Source: an uncultured Bacteroides sp.
GTDB lineage: Bacteria; Bacteroidota; Bacteroidia; Bacteroidales; Bacteroidaceae
Length of the DNA stretch: 8,497 bases
Reading direction: 5' to 3'
Assembly: GCF_902491285.1 (NCBI RefSeq)
Contig: NZ_CABUHK010000131.1
Location: 1-8,497, forward strand
A program made the position numbers and the translations under genes. Under the pieces are notes generated by a model that worked only from the letters and a program-made list of their open reading frames with translations, searched no databases and was not told where the DNA came from. The stretch's first letter is position 1, and the number at the start of each line of letters is the position of its first letter. Of the stretch, positions 1 through 7,282 are shown one piece after another.

Positions 1-178
1 ATCAGCGTTCGAGCCATACTGTATCGCGTTTTCTGAGTTTTATCGGACAGCAATAATTTTATTAAGGTATGTCAAAGCGGAGCGAATTAGATGACAGACT
101 TAATTGGTTGTTGCAAAGGTCGAGAAAAAAGAGACTTCGGTTTAGCCTGTCGCAGTCGATGTGACTAACCTGTGAAAG
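1..178. other. Left-edge intergenic stretch, no supported gene
   Basis: This stretch lies downstream of the AraC-type gene and contains no ORF I can defend. On the minus strand, the reverse complement of 15-17 is an ATG that would start a protein beginning M-A-R-T-L before running off the window. With the promoter-like element at 114-121 this could be the 5' end of a gene to the left, but five codons cannot identify it. Plus-strand frames are closed by stops at 34-36, 51-56 and 92-94, so at most a short C-terminal tail of a gene entering from the left is possible. After the regulator's stop codon, the minus strand has a T-rich run (revcomp of 122-135) that could help termination, but I see no strong stem in front of it. 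Confidence 0.5.
114..121 (-). promoter_or_regulatory. Candidate Bacteroides-type -7 element facing left
   Basis: Read on the minus strand this is GACCTTTG followed by C, one mismatch from the Bacteroidota -7 consensus TAnnTTTG. The same octamer occurs in front of the efflux operon at 1408-1415. No convincing -33 TTTG lies 19-21 bp upstream. If used, it would drive a minus-strand gene beyond the left edge, with a leader of roughly 90 nt to the ATG at 17-15. Confidence 0.3.
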
Positions 179-1024
179 TTATTGATTGCGTAGAAGTTGC
201 GAGGGAGCCATTCCGAACCGTTGCTTGAAGCATCGGGTGAAGTGGGAGAAACTTTCAAATCCCAGGTCGGTGAGAATTTCTCCCGGATGTTTGCCGGAAG
301 TAATGAGGAAGTAAGCTTCTTCCAGCCGGCGGGCAATGAGCCAACGGGAAGGGGTGGTGTTGAACTCTTGAATAAAGTCGCGCCGGAATGTAGAGAGGCT
401 ACGTCCGGTAGCTTGTGCCAGTTGTTGCAGAGGTATGTTGTGGCGGAAATTATTCTCCATAAATGTGCGTAAACTAATTTTTTGCCAATGGTTGTGTGTC
501 GCAAACCAATAATACATCCGTTCGTCCAGTGCCACTAGGATATGGATACATTCTTGTATTTTCATTTTTGTAAATCTCCATTCGGCACGAAATCCTTGTC
601 GTATACCGTCTGCCAGCAACAGGCTTAGTCCATGAAGCAAAGGATGGTCGGACAGTTGTTGTATCTTGTCATTTAGTCCTGTGTCTTTCTTGTCCGGAGC
701 AGTGTTGTGAAAGAAATAATCATCTATATCCATTTCGGAAATACGGATGTTGATAGCGTGAAAGTAGCCTTCTTCTCCTTCGTCGGGCAGGAAGATGATG
801 CTGGCCTTTTGCCGGCGGGCTATTACGAAACTATCGCCGGAGACGAATTGTTTATTCTCGTTTTCTACCTTAACACTACCGGTGCCTGCTATGATATAGG
901 TATAAAGAAAATCGGGCAGGGAATAGGTGACAGTTTTGGGGGTATGTCCGAAGTTTCGGAAGATGACAGGTTCAGACATGTGTGTATCCTTGTGAGGATT
1001 GGAGTATTCAGCTTGTTCTTTCAT
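179..1024 (-). CDS. AraC/XylS-family transcriptional regulator
   Basis: Predicted cytoplasmic DNA-binding regulator of 281 residues, the usual size for the family. Residues about 20-110 form a beta-rich N-terminal region of the kind that binds ligand or mediates dimerisation in AraC proteins. Residues about 185-280 are the double helix-turn-helix domain: the first HTH is near 197-234 (IPLQQLAQATGRSLSTFRR), and the second, near 247-277, carries the family signature pattern GFESFSHFTRCFKQRFG. I chose the ATG at 1024 because a promoter-like GAACTTTG lies about 30 bp upstream. The frame stays open to an ATG at 1186, but those 54 extra residues look unlike any AraC N-terminus and would span that promoter. 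A later start at 979 (MSEPV) is also possible. The gene is divergent from the tripartite efflux operon, which suggests, without proving, that it controls that operon. The inducer cannot be read from the sequence. Confidence 0.93.
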   Translation of the reverse strand: MKEQAEYSNPHKDTHMSEPVIFRNFGHTPKTVTYSLPDFLYTYIIAGTGSVKVENENKQFVSGDSFVIARRQKASIIFLPDEGEEGYFHAINIRISEMDIDDYFFHNTAPDKKDTGLNDKIQQLSDHPLLHGLSLLLADGIRQGFRAEWRFTKMKIQECIHILVALDERMYYWFATHNHWQKISLRTFMENNFRHNIPLQQLAQATGRSLSTFRRDFIQEFNTTPSRWLIARRLEEAYFLITSGKHPGEILTDLGFESFSHFTRCFKQRFGMAPSQLLRNQ

Positions 1025-1053
1025 TATGAATAGTGTTTTATTGTTTTCGCGTG

Positions 1054-1061
1054 CAAAGTTC
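1054..1061 (-). promoter_or_regulatory. Candidate -7 promoter element of the AraC-type gene
   Basis: The minus strand reads GAACTTTG followed by CACGCG, one mismatch from TAnnTTTG. It sits about 30 bp upstream of the chosen ATG at 1024, giving a leader of roughly 20-25 nt that is A-rich just before the start, as is usual in Bacteroides. No good -33 TTTG is visible at the expected distance, so the promoter may be weak or activator-dependent. Confidence 0.4.
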
Positions 1062-1213
1062 ACTACAATACGCCGGATGTTTCCGTCCTGTTTGATACTC
1101 TGTTCGTTCTGATTGTCGCTAATTAGACTGGAGATTCTATATAATAAGGTACGATATATGCAGCATGGCTGTTGGAGACTATTCACTACGAATCCTGCAG
1201 GCTAATGCATCTA

Positions 1214-1236
1214 TTGCAAAATGCAGAACTTTGCAA
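1214..1236. promoter_or_regulatory. Inverted repeat TTGCAAA-N9-TTTGCAA, possible operator
   Basis: Positions 1214-1220 (TTGCAAA) and 1230-1236 (TTTGCAA) are perfect 7-bp inverted repeats separated by 9 bp. The arms start 16 bp apart, about one and a half helical turns. The word AATGCA occurs at 1204-1209 and again at 1220-1225. A promoter-like GAACTTTG (1226-1233) on the plus strand overlaps the right arm, so a bound protein there could control a distal start for the efflux operon. That this is an operator is inference from symmetry and position. Confidence 0.35.
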
Positions 1237-1304
1237 CATCAAATTTTACCTATCATATTTTTTCTACACTTTACATACTTTATTTGTGTTTGTGTTTGTT
1301 CGTG

Positions 1305-1339
1305 TCCCGAGGCCGTGATGGTTCCGGGGCATTTCTTTT
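1305..1339 (+). promoter_or_regulatory. GC-rich leader hairpin with downstream T-rich tract (possible attenuator)
   Basis: The arm 1305-1314 can pair with 1320-1329 as ten base pairs with one A-C mismatch (1310/1324) and three G-U pairs, closing a 5-nt loop (GTGAT). It is followed at 1331-1339 by ATTTCTTTT. The stem is far richer in G and C than the surrounding DNA. If transcription of the pump operon begins upstream (for example near 1240), this would be a terminator-like hairpin about 100 nt before the adaptor ATG. If transcription starts only near 1408-1420, it lies outside the mRNA and means little. Confidence 0.3.
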
Positions 1340-1368
1340 GTGACGCATAACTTCTTTGGGTTATTGTC

Positions 1369-1415
1369 TTTGACATTGACAGGCTAATGTATTCATCTTT
1401 GCTTTCCGACCTTTG
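1369..1415 (+). promoter_or_regulatory. Candidate promoter(s) of the efflux operon with tandem TTGACA
   Basis: TTTG at 1369-1372 is followed after 21 bp by CATCTTTG (1394-1401), one mismatch from the Bacteroidota -7 consensus TAnnTTTG. A second -7-like octamer, GACCTTTG, lies at 1408-1415. Transcripts would start at about 1407 or about 1421, leaving a 17-30 nt leader that is A/T-rich before the ATG at 1438. The -33 area is a perfect head-to-tail repeat, TTGACATTGACA (1370-1381), so a half-site for a regulator may overlap the -33 box. Confidence 0.45.
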
Positions 1416-1437
1416 CAGCCAGAAAATTTAATTAAGC

Positions 1438-2604
1438 ATGAATATGAAAAATTTGTTTAGGATTAGATGGATAAAGGCAGTCTGTATACTTTCTTTTTGC
1501 GGAATGTCCTTAGTTTCCTGCAGGGAAAATTCGTCGGGCGGGGCTTCGGCTAAAACGTATGAGACAATGACAATTACCTCTTCTTTCAAGACTCTTTACA
1601 GTCGCTATACGACTACTCTGCAAGGTCGTCAGGATGTAGAGATTCGTCCGCAGGTATCGGGCACTATTACGACCGTTTGTGTAGAAGAGGGAGCAAAGGT
1701 CAGCAAAGGTCAGATTTTGTTTATTATTGACCAGGTGCCGTATGAGGCTGCGTTGAAAACAGCTACGGCACAAGTCGAGGTAGCCAAGTCGAACGTAGCT
1801 ACCGCCCGCATTACTATGGAAAGTAAAGCGGAGTTATTCAAACAGCATATCATTTCTTCTCTCGAAAAGCAAACGGCGGAAAATACTTTTGCCAGTCAGG
1901 AAGCCGAGCTGGCTTTGGCCTTGGCACAGGAAGAGAATGCCCGCAATAATCTCTCCTATACAGTTGTGAAAAGCCCGGTTGACGGCATAGCCGGAATGTT
2001 GCCTTATCGGGTGGGAGCACTGGTGAGTCCCACTATGACTACTCCGCTGACTACTGTTTCGGATAACAGTGAGATTTATGCTTATTTCTCCATGACCGAG
2101 GCACAGATACTTTCTCTTTCGCGTCAGAACGGTTCGCTTCGCAAAGCACTTGTAGCCATGCCGGATGTCCGTCTGATTCTTAGTGACGGTTCGGAATATG
2201 CTTATCGGGGAACAATAGATGCGGTGAGCGGGGTGATTGACGCCACGACGGGCGCTGTCAGTTTGCGTGCAACTTTTCCAAATGCGGAAGGAGTTATCTT
2301 GAGCGGCGGTTCGGCCACGCTTGTGTTTCCTTATGAACGGGAGTCCTGTTTCGTTATTCCGCAGAGTGCCACGTATGAAGTACAAGATAAGATATACGTA
2401 TTCAGGGTGGTAAACGGGAAGGCTACGGCAACTCTCGTAACTGTTTCGGCAACCAGTGACGGAAAAGAATATATCATTGAAAACGGACTGGCGGCAGGTG
2501 ATGTGATTGTCACCGAAGGAGTCAGCACGTTGAAGGAGGGTACGGTTGTTCAATCGAAAACCATAAGTACCGGCCAGTCAAAAACTGGAAATACTAACTC
2601 TTAA
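1438..2604 (+). CDS. RND efflux periplasmic adaptor (membrane fusion protein), lipoprotein
   Basis: Periplasmic adaptor that bridges the RND transporter and the outer-membrane channel, of the MexA/AcrA type; 388 residues is typical. The N-terminus is a lipoprotein signal: charged residues, a hydrophobic stretch, then lipobox L-V-S-C with Cys28 as the predicted lipidated residue, tethering it to the inner membrane. Order of domains: first half of the barrel-sandwich (lipoyl-like) fold at about 64-101 (VSGTI, VEEGAKVSKGQILF), an alpha-helical hairpin at about 102-170, second lipoyl half at about 171-208 (VKSPVDGIAG), beta-barrel at about 211-300, and membrane-proximal domain at about 301-375 (FVIPQSATYEV, GLAAGDVIVTEG). 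Start: ATG at 1438; an in-frame ATG at 1444 is an equally possible start and gives the same mature protein. It is the first gene of the operon, 11 bp before the RND gene. Confidence 0.96.
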   Translation: MNMKNLFRIRWIKAVCILSFCGMSLVSCRENSSGGASAKTYETMTITSSFKTLYSRYTTTLQGRQDVEIRPQVSGTITTVCVEEGAKVSKGQILFIIDQVPYEAALKTATAQVEVAKSNVATARITMESKAELFKQHIISSLEKQTAENTFASQEAELALALAQEENARNNLSYTVVKSPVDGIAGMLPYRVGALVSPTMTTPLTTVSDNSEIYAYFSMTEAQILSLSRQNGSLRKALVAMPDVRLILSDGSEYAYRGTIDAVSGVIDATTGAVSLRATFPNAEGVILSGGSATLVFPYERESCFVIPQSATYEVQDKIYVFRVVNGKATATLVTVSATSDGKEYIIENGLAAGDVIVTEGVSTLKEGTVVQSKTISTGQSKTGNTNS

Positions 2605-2615
2605 TTTCCATCAGC

Positions 2616-5600
2616 ATGAACGTACAAAAATTCATTGACCGTCCGATTCTTTCTGTTGTAATCTCGGTCACTATACTTTTCGTGGGCATCATTGGTCTTC
2701 TGACTTTACCGGTGGAACAATATCCGGATATTGCTCCGCCTACCGTTATGGTGCGCGCTTCCTACACCGGAGCGAATGCGGAAACAATTCAGAAATCCGT
2801 TATCGTCCCTTTGGAAGAGAGCATCAACGGGGTGGAGAACATGACTTATATGACATCCGAAGCAACCAATACGGGCTCTGCCACCATTAACGTCTTTTTC
2901 AAGCAAGGCACCGACCCCGATATGGCGGCTGTCAATGTGCAGAATCGTGTGGCAAAGGCTAACGGACTGCTTCCGTCGGAAGTGACACAGATTGGTGTCA
3001 CTACCATTAAACGGCAGAACAGTATGCTGAAAATCTTTTCTCTTTATAGCGAGGATGAAGCGTATGATGAAAACTTCCTGACCAACTATCTGAAGATTAA
3101 TATCCAACCGGCTATTCTTCGTATCCAGGGAGTAGGTGAGATTGTGACGATGGGGTCGGATTACTCCATGCGTATTTGGCTACAGCCGGAAAAGATGGCG
3201 CAATATAACCTTGTGCCGGATGATATAGCCACCGTATTGGGAGAACAGAATCTCGAATCACCTACCGGTTCGCTGGGCGAGAATTCGGGAAGCACTTTTA
3301 AATATACGATGAAGTATAAAGGCCGTTTGGAAAAGCCTGAAGAATTTGGAGAGATGGTAGTCCGTTCGTTGCCGGACGGAGAAGTGTTGAGGCTGAAAGA
3401 TGTGGCTGTAATCGAGTTGGGAGCACAAACATACAACTTCGACGGACAGACGGACGGATACGCAGGAACTTCCTGCATGGTATTCCAAACGGCAGGTTCC
3501 AATGCGAATGAAGTGGTTTCAGAGATAAATGACTATTTGGCCGGTATTGAGAAAGACCTGCCTAAAGGGGTGAAGATTGCCCATCTGATGAGTACGAAGG
3601 ACTTTCTGGACGCTTCGATTGATGAAGTAATCAAAACATTGGTAGAAGCGATTCTGCTGGTGGTACTTATTGTGTATGTGTTTCTTCAGAATCTACGTTC
3701 CACACTGATTCCTACTATCGGCATTATAGTTTCACTGGTCGGTACATTTGCTTTTCTGTCTGTCGCGGGGTTTAGTATCAACTTGTTGACGCTCTTTGCG
3801 CTTATTCTTGTGATTGGTACAGTGGTGGATGATGCTATTGTTGTGGTGGAAGCAGTGCAGGCTAAGTTCGATGTCGGCTACGAGTCGCCTTATCTCGCTA
3901 CGGTGGATGCCATGAGGGGTATTACTTCCGCCATTATATCTTGCTCACTGGTGTTCATGGCGGTATTTATTCCGGTTGCGTTTATGGGTGGGACTTCCGG
4001 TACGTTTTATACTCAGTTCGGGATAACGATGGCGGTGGCGGTCGGCATTTCGGCAGTAAATGCGCTGACATTGAGTCCGGCATTGTGCGCTCTGATTATG
4101 CGTCCTCACGGAGCAGGGACACGCTCTTTATCGGCCCGCTTCCGCATTGCATTTGAAACATCGTTCGGGCGGTTACAGTCAAAATATAAGAGTGGTGTCA
4201 TGTTCTTTATTCGTCGTAAATGGTTGGCATGGGGGATGTTGGCTTGTGCTATCGTATTGCTTGTCGTACTCATGCAGACTACCAAGACGGGATTGGTTCC
4301 GCAGGAAGATGTCGGTTCTGTCTTTGTCGATGTCAGTACGGCGCCGGGCAGTACGGTGGAACAAACCCGTTCTGTGCTCGACCGGATAGAAGCACGTATC
4401 AAGGACTTGCCACAGATTGAGCATTACTCCAAGGTGGCAGGAAACGGACTGACTTCGGGCGAAGGTTCTTCGTATGGTATGTTTATCATCAAACTGAAAC
4501 ATTGGGATGAACGTCCCGGCAAAGAAAATAGTGTCGAGGTGTTGATGGATACGTTGAATGCACGTATGACGGACATTGGTGACGCACAAGTTTTTGTGTT
4601 TACCCCGCCGATGATTGCCGGATATGGACAGAGCAGTGGCTTTGAACTTTATTTGCAGGATAAAAAAGGGGGGAGCCTGACAGAACTTTATAATGTGAGC
4701 CAGTCTTTCATAGAGAAGTTGAGGGAACGCCCGGAGATTGGAGCAGCCTATACATCGTTCAGTATTAATTTTCCGCAATACTCGGTAGATGTGGATGCGG
4801 CGAAATGTAAACGGGCGGGTGTATCTCCGAATGATGTGTTGAGCACTCTTTCCGGATATTATGGTGGTTCGTATGCTTCCAATTTCAATCGCTTCACAAA
4901 GTTATATAGGGTGCTTATTCAAGCTTCTCCCGAATACCGGATTGACAAGGAATCGCTTAATAATATTTTCGTCCGCAATGAAAGTGGGAAGATGGCACCT
5001 GTCGGACAGTTCGTTACGCTGACAAAGGTGTATGGTGCCGAATCGGTCAGCCGTTTCAATCTGTTCAGTAGTATTGCTATAAATGGTTCGGCGGCCGGCG
5101 GATATAGTTCCGGTGATGCGATTCGTGCCGTCAAAGAAGTGGCTACTGAATACTTGCCTACGGGTTATGGATATGACTTTGGCGGTATCACCCGTGAAGA
5201 GGCTGGTACAGGAAGCAACGTGGTTGTTATTTTCGGTATCTGCATTGTGCTGGTGTACCTTATATTATGCGCGCTTTACGAAAGTCTTTTCATTCCGTTG
5301 GCAGTCATACTTTCCGTACCTTTCGGATTGGCAGGAAGTTTCTTGTTTGCTAAGATGATGGGGCTCGAAAATAACATCTATCTGCAAACGGGGCTTATCA
5401 TGCTCATCGGGTTATTGGCAAAAACGGCAATTCTACTAACGGAATACGCTACGGAACGTCGACGGCTTGGACTTAGTCTGACACTCTCGGCACTGACGGC
5501 TTCCGTCGTTCGCCTGCGTCCTATCCTGATGACGGCTCTTACGATGATATTCGGCCTGCTGCCGTTGATGTTTGCATCCGGTGTGGGGGCAAAGGGTAAT

Positions 5601-5729
5601 ACTTCACTCGGTACGGGCGTCGTAGGAGGTATGCTGATAGGAACATTGGCTTTGCTGTTTATTGTCCCCGTATTGTTTATCGTATTCCAATATATGGAAG
5701 AGAAAGTAATGAAAAGAAAGAAGATATGA
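2616..5729 (+). CDS. RND efflux transporter, inner-membrane permease (HAE1/AcrB-MexB type)
   Basis: Proton-driven inner-membrane pump of 1037 residues, close to AcrB (1049). TM1 is near 11-30, followed by the first periplasmic porter loop (LPVEQYPDIAPP, YTGANAETIQ, INGVENMTYM, GTDPDMAAVNVQNRV), TM2-6 at about 335-495, TM7 near 530-550, the second porter loop at about 555-865, and TM8-12 to the C-terminus. The TM4 proton-relay pair is present (VVDDAIVVVE, Asp405-Asp406), as are a TM10 Lys (LLAKTAILL, Lys936) and the TM11 arginine and threonine of VRLRPILMTAL (Arg966, Thr973). These correspond to AcrB Asp407/408, Lys940, Arg971 and Thr978. The residue after the TM10 Lys is Thr where AcrB has Asn. 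The sequence fits the hydrophobe/amphiphile branch rather than the metal-exporting branch; the substrates cannot be deduced. The stop codon overlaps the next gene's start. Confidence 0.98.
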   Translation: MNVQKFIDRPILSVVISVTILFVGIIGLLTLPVEQYPDIAPPTVMVRASYTGANAETIQKSVIVPLEESINGVENMTYMTSEATNTGSATINVFFKQGTDPDMAAVNVQNRVAKANGLLPSEVTQIGVTTIKRQNSMLKIFSLYSEDEAYDENFLTNYLKINIQPAILRIQGVGEIVTMGSDYSMRIWLQPEKMAQYNLVPDDIATVLGEQNLESPTGSLGENSGSTFKYTMKYKGRLEKPEEFGEMVVRSLPDGEVLRLKDVAVIELGAQTYNFDGQTDGYAGTSCMVFQTAGSNANEVVSEINDYLAGIEKDLPKGVKIAHLMSTKDFLDASIDEVIKTLVEAILLVVLIVYVFLQNLRSTLIPTIGIIVSLVGTFAFLSVAGFSINLLTLFALILVIGTVVDDAIVVVEAVQAKFDVGYESPYLATVDAMRGITSAIISCSLVFMAVFIPVAFMGGTSGTFYTQFGITMAVAVGISAVNALTLSPALCALIMRPHGAGTRSLSARFRIAFETSFGRLQSKYKSGVMFFIRRKWLAWGMLACAIVLLVVLMQTTKTGLVPQEDVGSVFVDVSTAPGSTVEQTRSVLDRIEARIKDLPQIEHYSKVAGNGLTSGEGSSYGMFIIKLKHWDERPGKENSVEVLMDTLNARMTDIGDAQVFVFTPPMIAGYGQSSGFELYLQDKKGGSLTELYNVSQSFIEKLRERPEIGAAYTSFSINFPQYSVDVDAAKCKRAGVSPNDVLSTLSGYYGGSYASNFNRFTKLYRVLIQASPEYRIDKESLNNIFVRNESGKMAPVGQFVTLTKVYGAESVSRFNLFSSIAINGSAAGGYSSGDAIRAVKEVATEYLPTGYGYDFGGITREEAGTGSNVVVIFGICIVLVYLILCALYESLFIPLAVILSVPFGLAGSFLFAKMMGLENNIYLQTGLIMLIGLLAKTAILLTEYATERRRLGLSLTLSALTASVVRLRPILMTALTMIFGLLPLMFASGVGAKGNTSLGTGVVGGMLIGTLALLFIVPVLFIVFQYMEEKVMKRKKI

Positions 5730-7096
5730 GAAAATTAGTATTATTAATACCGGCAATTGTTCTTTTGAGCAGTTGCCACATTTACAAGGCTTATGAACGT
5801 CCGGAAGTAAATACGCAAGGACTTTATCGGGATACGCTAGTCTCTTCCGATACCTTGAATTTTGGAAATCTTCCCTGGCGGGAAGTTTTTCGGGATACTG
5901 CCTTGCAGACTTTGATAGAGCTAGGATTGAAGAGTAATGTCGATTTGCAAACAGAGCAACTTCGAATTAAACAGGCGGAAGCGGCTTTGCTTTCTTCCAA
6001 ATTATCTTATCTGCCTTCTGTTCAGTTCAACTCCCAGGGAACAATCAATAGTTTCAACCGTCAGTCGGCTGCCCGAAGTTATCAGTTACCCGTCGCGGCA
6101 AGCTGGGAAATAGATTTGTTTGGAAATCTGTTGAATGCAAAGAGAGAGGCGAAGATGGCTCTTTTGCAAAGCGAGGCCTATCGTCAGGCGGTGCAGACAC
6201 AGTTGATTGCTTCCATTGCTAACAGTTATTATACCTTGCTCATGCTCGACAAACAATTGGCAATCAGTGAAGAAACTACCCGGAACTGGGAACAGAGTGT
6301 AGCGACAATGCGGGCAATGAAAGTAGCAGCGCTTACCAATGAAGCAGCCGTAACGCAAAGTGAAGCAAACTATTATCAGATTAGGGCGACATTGCCTGAT
6401 TTACGCCGTCAGATTCGGGAAGTGGAGAATGTACTGTCTGTTATGATGGGACAGCCCCCACACGCTATTGCCCGTAGCGAATGGCAGGAAGCCGGTTACG
6501 ATATGCCCGAATGTCTTTCTGCCGGAGTTCCTTTACAATTATTGTCCAACCGTCCGGATGTGAAACAGGCGGAAATGGCTCTGGCTACCGCCTACTACGC
6601 CACAAACTCCGCCCGTTCGGCTTTCTATCCTCAAATTACTATTTATGCTTCTGCCGGATGGACGAATAGTACAGGTACGGCTATTCTGAATCCTGCCCGT
6701 TTTCTGGCAACGGCTATCGGTTCATTAGTACAGCCGTTGTTTAATAAAGGTAAGAATATCGCCCGTCTGAAAATTGCGAAAGCCCAACAGGAAGAGGCTT
6801 TGCTTAATTTTCAACAGAGTTTACTCAATGCTGGCAGTGAAGTGAGTAATGCGTTATATCAATTCCATTCTTCCGGCGAAAAAAGCGAACAGCGTGTTCA
6901 TCAGGTTGAAGCGTTGAGGCAGTCTGTGCAATATACACAGTCATTGATGCGTTTGGGAACATCGACCTATCTGGAAGTTTTAACAGCCCAACAAAATTTG
7001 CTTACTGCGCAACTTACACAGGTGAGTGACAGGTTTGAACAGATGCAGGCTGTGATTAATCTTTATCAGGCATTAGGAGGTGGAAGAGATGATTGA
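5726..7096 (+). CDS. Outer-membrane efflux channel, TolC/OprM (NodT) type lipoprotein
   Basis: Outer-membrane factor that forms the trimeric exit duct of the pump; 456 residues is normal. A lipoprotein signal ends in lipobox L-S-S-C with Cys17 as the predicted lipidated residue. Two outer-membrane-efflux repeats follow. The first is near 51-240, opening with WREVFRDTALQTLIELGLKS and then long Gln/Ala-rich helices. The second is near 265-452, containing LLSNRPDVKQAEMALATAYY followed by a strand segment (FYPQITIYASAGW) and another coiled helical pair ending in INLYQALGGG. The ATG overlaps the stop of the RND gene by four bases (ATGA), pointing to translational coupling and a fixed supply of channel relative to pump. 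It is the last gene of the operon; no classical terminator follows directly. Confidence 0.96.
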   Translation: MRKLVLLIPAIVLLSSCHIYKAYERPEVNTQGLYRDTLVSSDTLNFGNLPWREVFRDTALQTLIELGLKSNVDLQTEQLRIKQAEAALLSSKLSYLPSVQFNSQGTINSFNRQSAARSYQLPVAASWEIDLFGNLLNAKREAKMALLQSEAYRQAVQTQLIASIANSYYTLLMLDKQLAISEETTRNWEQSVATMRAMKVAALTNEAAVTQSEANYYQIRATLPDLRRQIREVENVLSVMMGQPPHAIARSEWQEAGYDMPECLSAGVPLQLLSNRPDVKQAEMALATAYYATNSARSAFYPQITIYASAGWTNSTGTAILNPARFLATAIGSLVQPLFNKGKNIARLKIAKAQQEEALLNFQQSLLNAGSEVSNALYQFHSSGEKSEQRVHQVEALRQSVQYTQSLMRLGTSTYLEVLTAQQNLLTAQLTQVSDRFEQMQAVINLYQALGGGRDD

Positions 7097-7282
7097 TATT
7101 TTGTTTTCCGGGATTAAATGAAAGGATATAAACAGGATTGGCTTGTCCGGATATTGGAAACAAGTTGGATAAGTACAAACGGATTAAATAGTTAAATCTG
7201 TGTGTATTATTGTTTATCCTTTAAACTTTCTCTCTTTTCGTATTGTTGAAGTAGCAATTATTAATCAAAACAGTAATCAGTT
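7097..7282 (+). other. Intergenic gap after the pump operon
   Basis: This 186-bp A/T-rich gap lies between the outer-membrane factor and the thioredoxin-like gene. A bulged hairpin can form between 7142-7148 (CTTGTCC) and 7156-7164 (GGAAACAAG), but no T-tract follows, so it is not a standard terminator. GGATTAAAT occurs twice (7111-7119, 7181-7189). The best promoter-like element for the next gene is TATTGTTG (7241-7248), one mismatch from TAnnTTTG, without a clear -33 partner. Read-through from the pump operon into the thioredoxin gene cannot be excluded. Confidence 0.4.

Larger units (their letters stand above)
1025..1437. promoter_or_regulatory. Divergent control region between the regulator and the efflux operon
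   Basis: This 413-bp gap separates the minus-strand AraC-type gene from the plus-strand pump operon. It contains, left to right: the regulator's candidate promoter; a cluster of ATGCA/TTGCA words with a perfect TTGCAAA inverted repeat (1214-1236); a T/G-rich run with two TTTGTG hexamers (1283-1294); a GC-rich hairpin followed by a T-rich stretch (1305-1339); a tandem TTGACA repeat (1370-1381); and two CTTTG-type -7 elements just before the adaptor ATG. A 61-codon frame (1165-1350) crosses it but lacks support as a gene. The length and structure exceed what a simple pair of promoters needs, so operator sites and a long regulatory leader are plausible. Confidence 0.6.

Noticed and set aside
2..94. 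Plus-strand open frame entering from the left edge and ending at 92-94
   Set aside because: Only 30 codons, with no recognisable motif. It could be a C-terminal tail or chance, and is too short to call.
1025..1186. N-terminal extension of the AraC-type protein to an ATG at 1186
   Set aside because: The 54 extra residues do not resemble family N-termini, and the segment contains the promoter-like GAACTTTG about 30 bp before the ATG at 1024. The shorter 281-residue form is the normal size.
1165..1350. 61-codon plus-strand frame in the divergent control region, with a hydrophobic stretch (ILPIIFFLHFTYFICVCVC)
   Set aside because: The hydrophobicity comes from the T-rich DNA. The frame overlaps the inverted repeat and hairpin, has no good promoter upstream of its ATG, and lacks any family resemblance. 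A small membrane protein cannot be fully excluded.
1834..2553. 239-codon minus-strand open frame opposite the adaptor gene
   Set aside because: It lies wholly antisense to a well-supported efflux adaptor. Its product has low complexity in Arg, Ser, Cys and His with no domain pattern, as expected of a shadow frame.
4179..4778. 199-codon minus-strand open frame opposite the RND gene
   Set aside because: It is antisense to conserved RND sequence and shows no recognisable motif, promoter or neighbour to support it.
5418..5426. Thr in place of Asn after the TM10 lysine of the RND pump as a sign of lost function
   Set aside because: The lysine, the TM4 Asp pair and the TM11 Arg/Thr are all present, and the neighbouring residue is not essential for proton relay in the family, so the pump is probably active.
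7142..7164. Bulged hairpin after the outer-membrane factor gene as operon terminator
   Set aside because: The stem is interrupted by a two-base bulge and no T-tract follows, so it does not meet the pattern of an intrinsic terminator.
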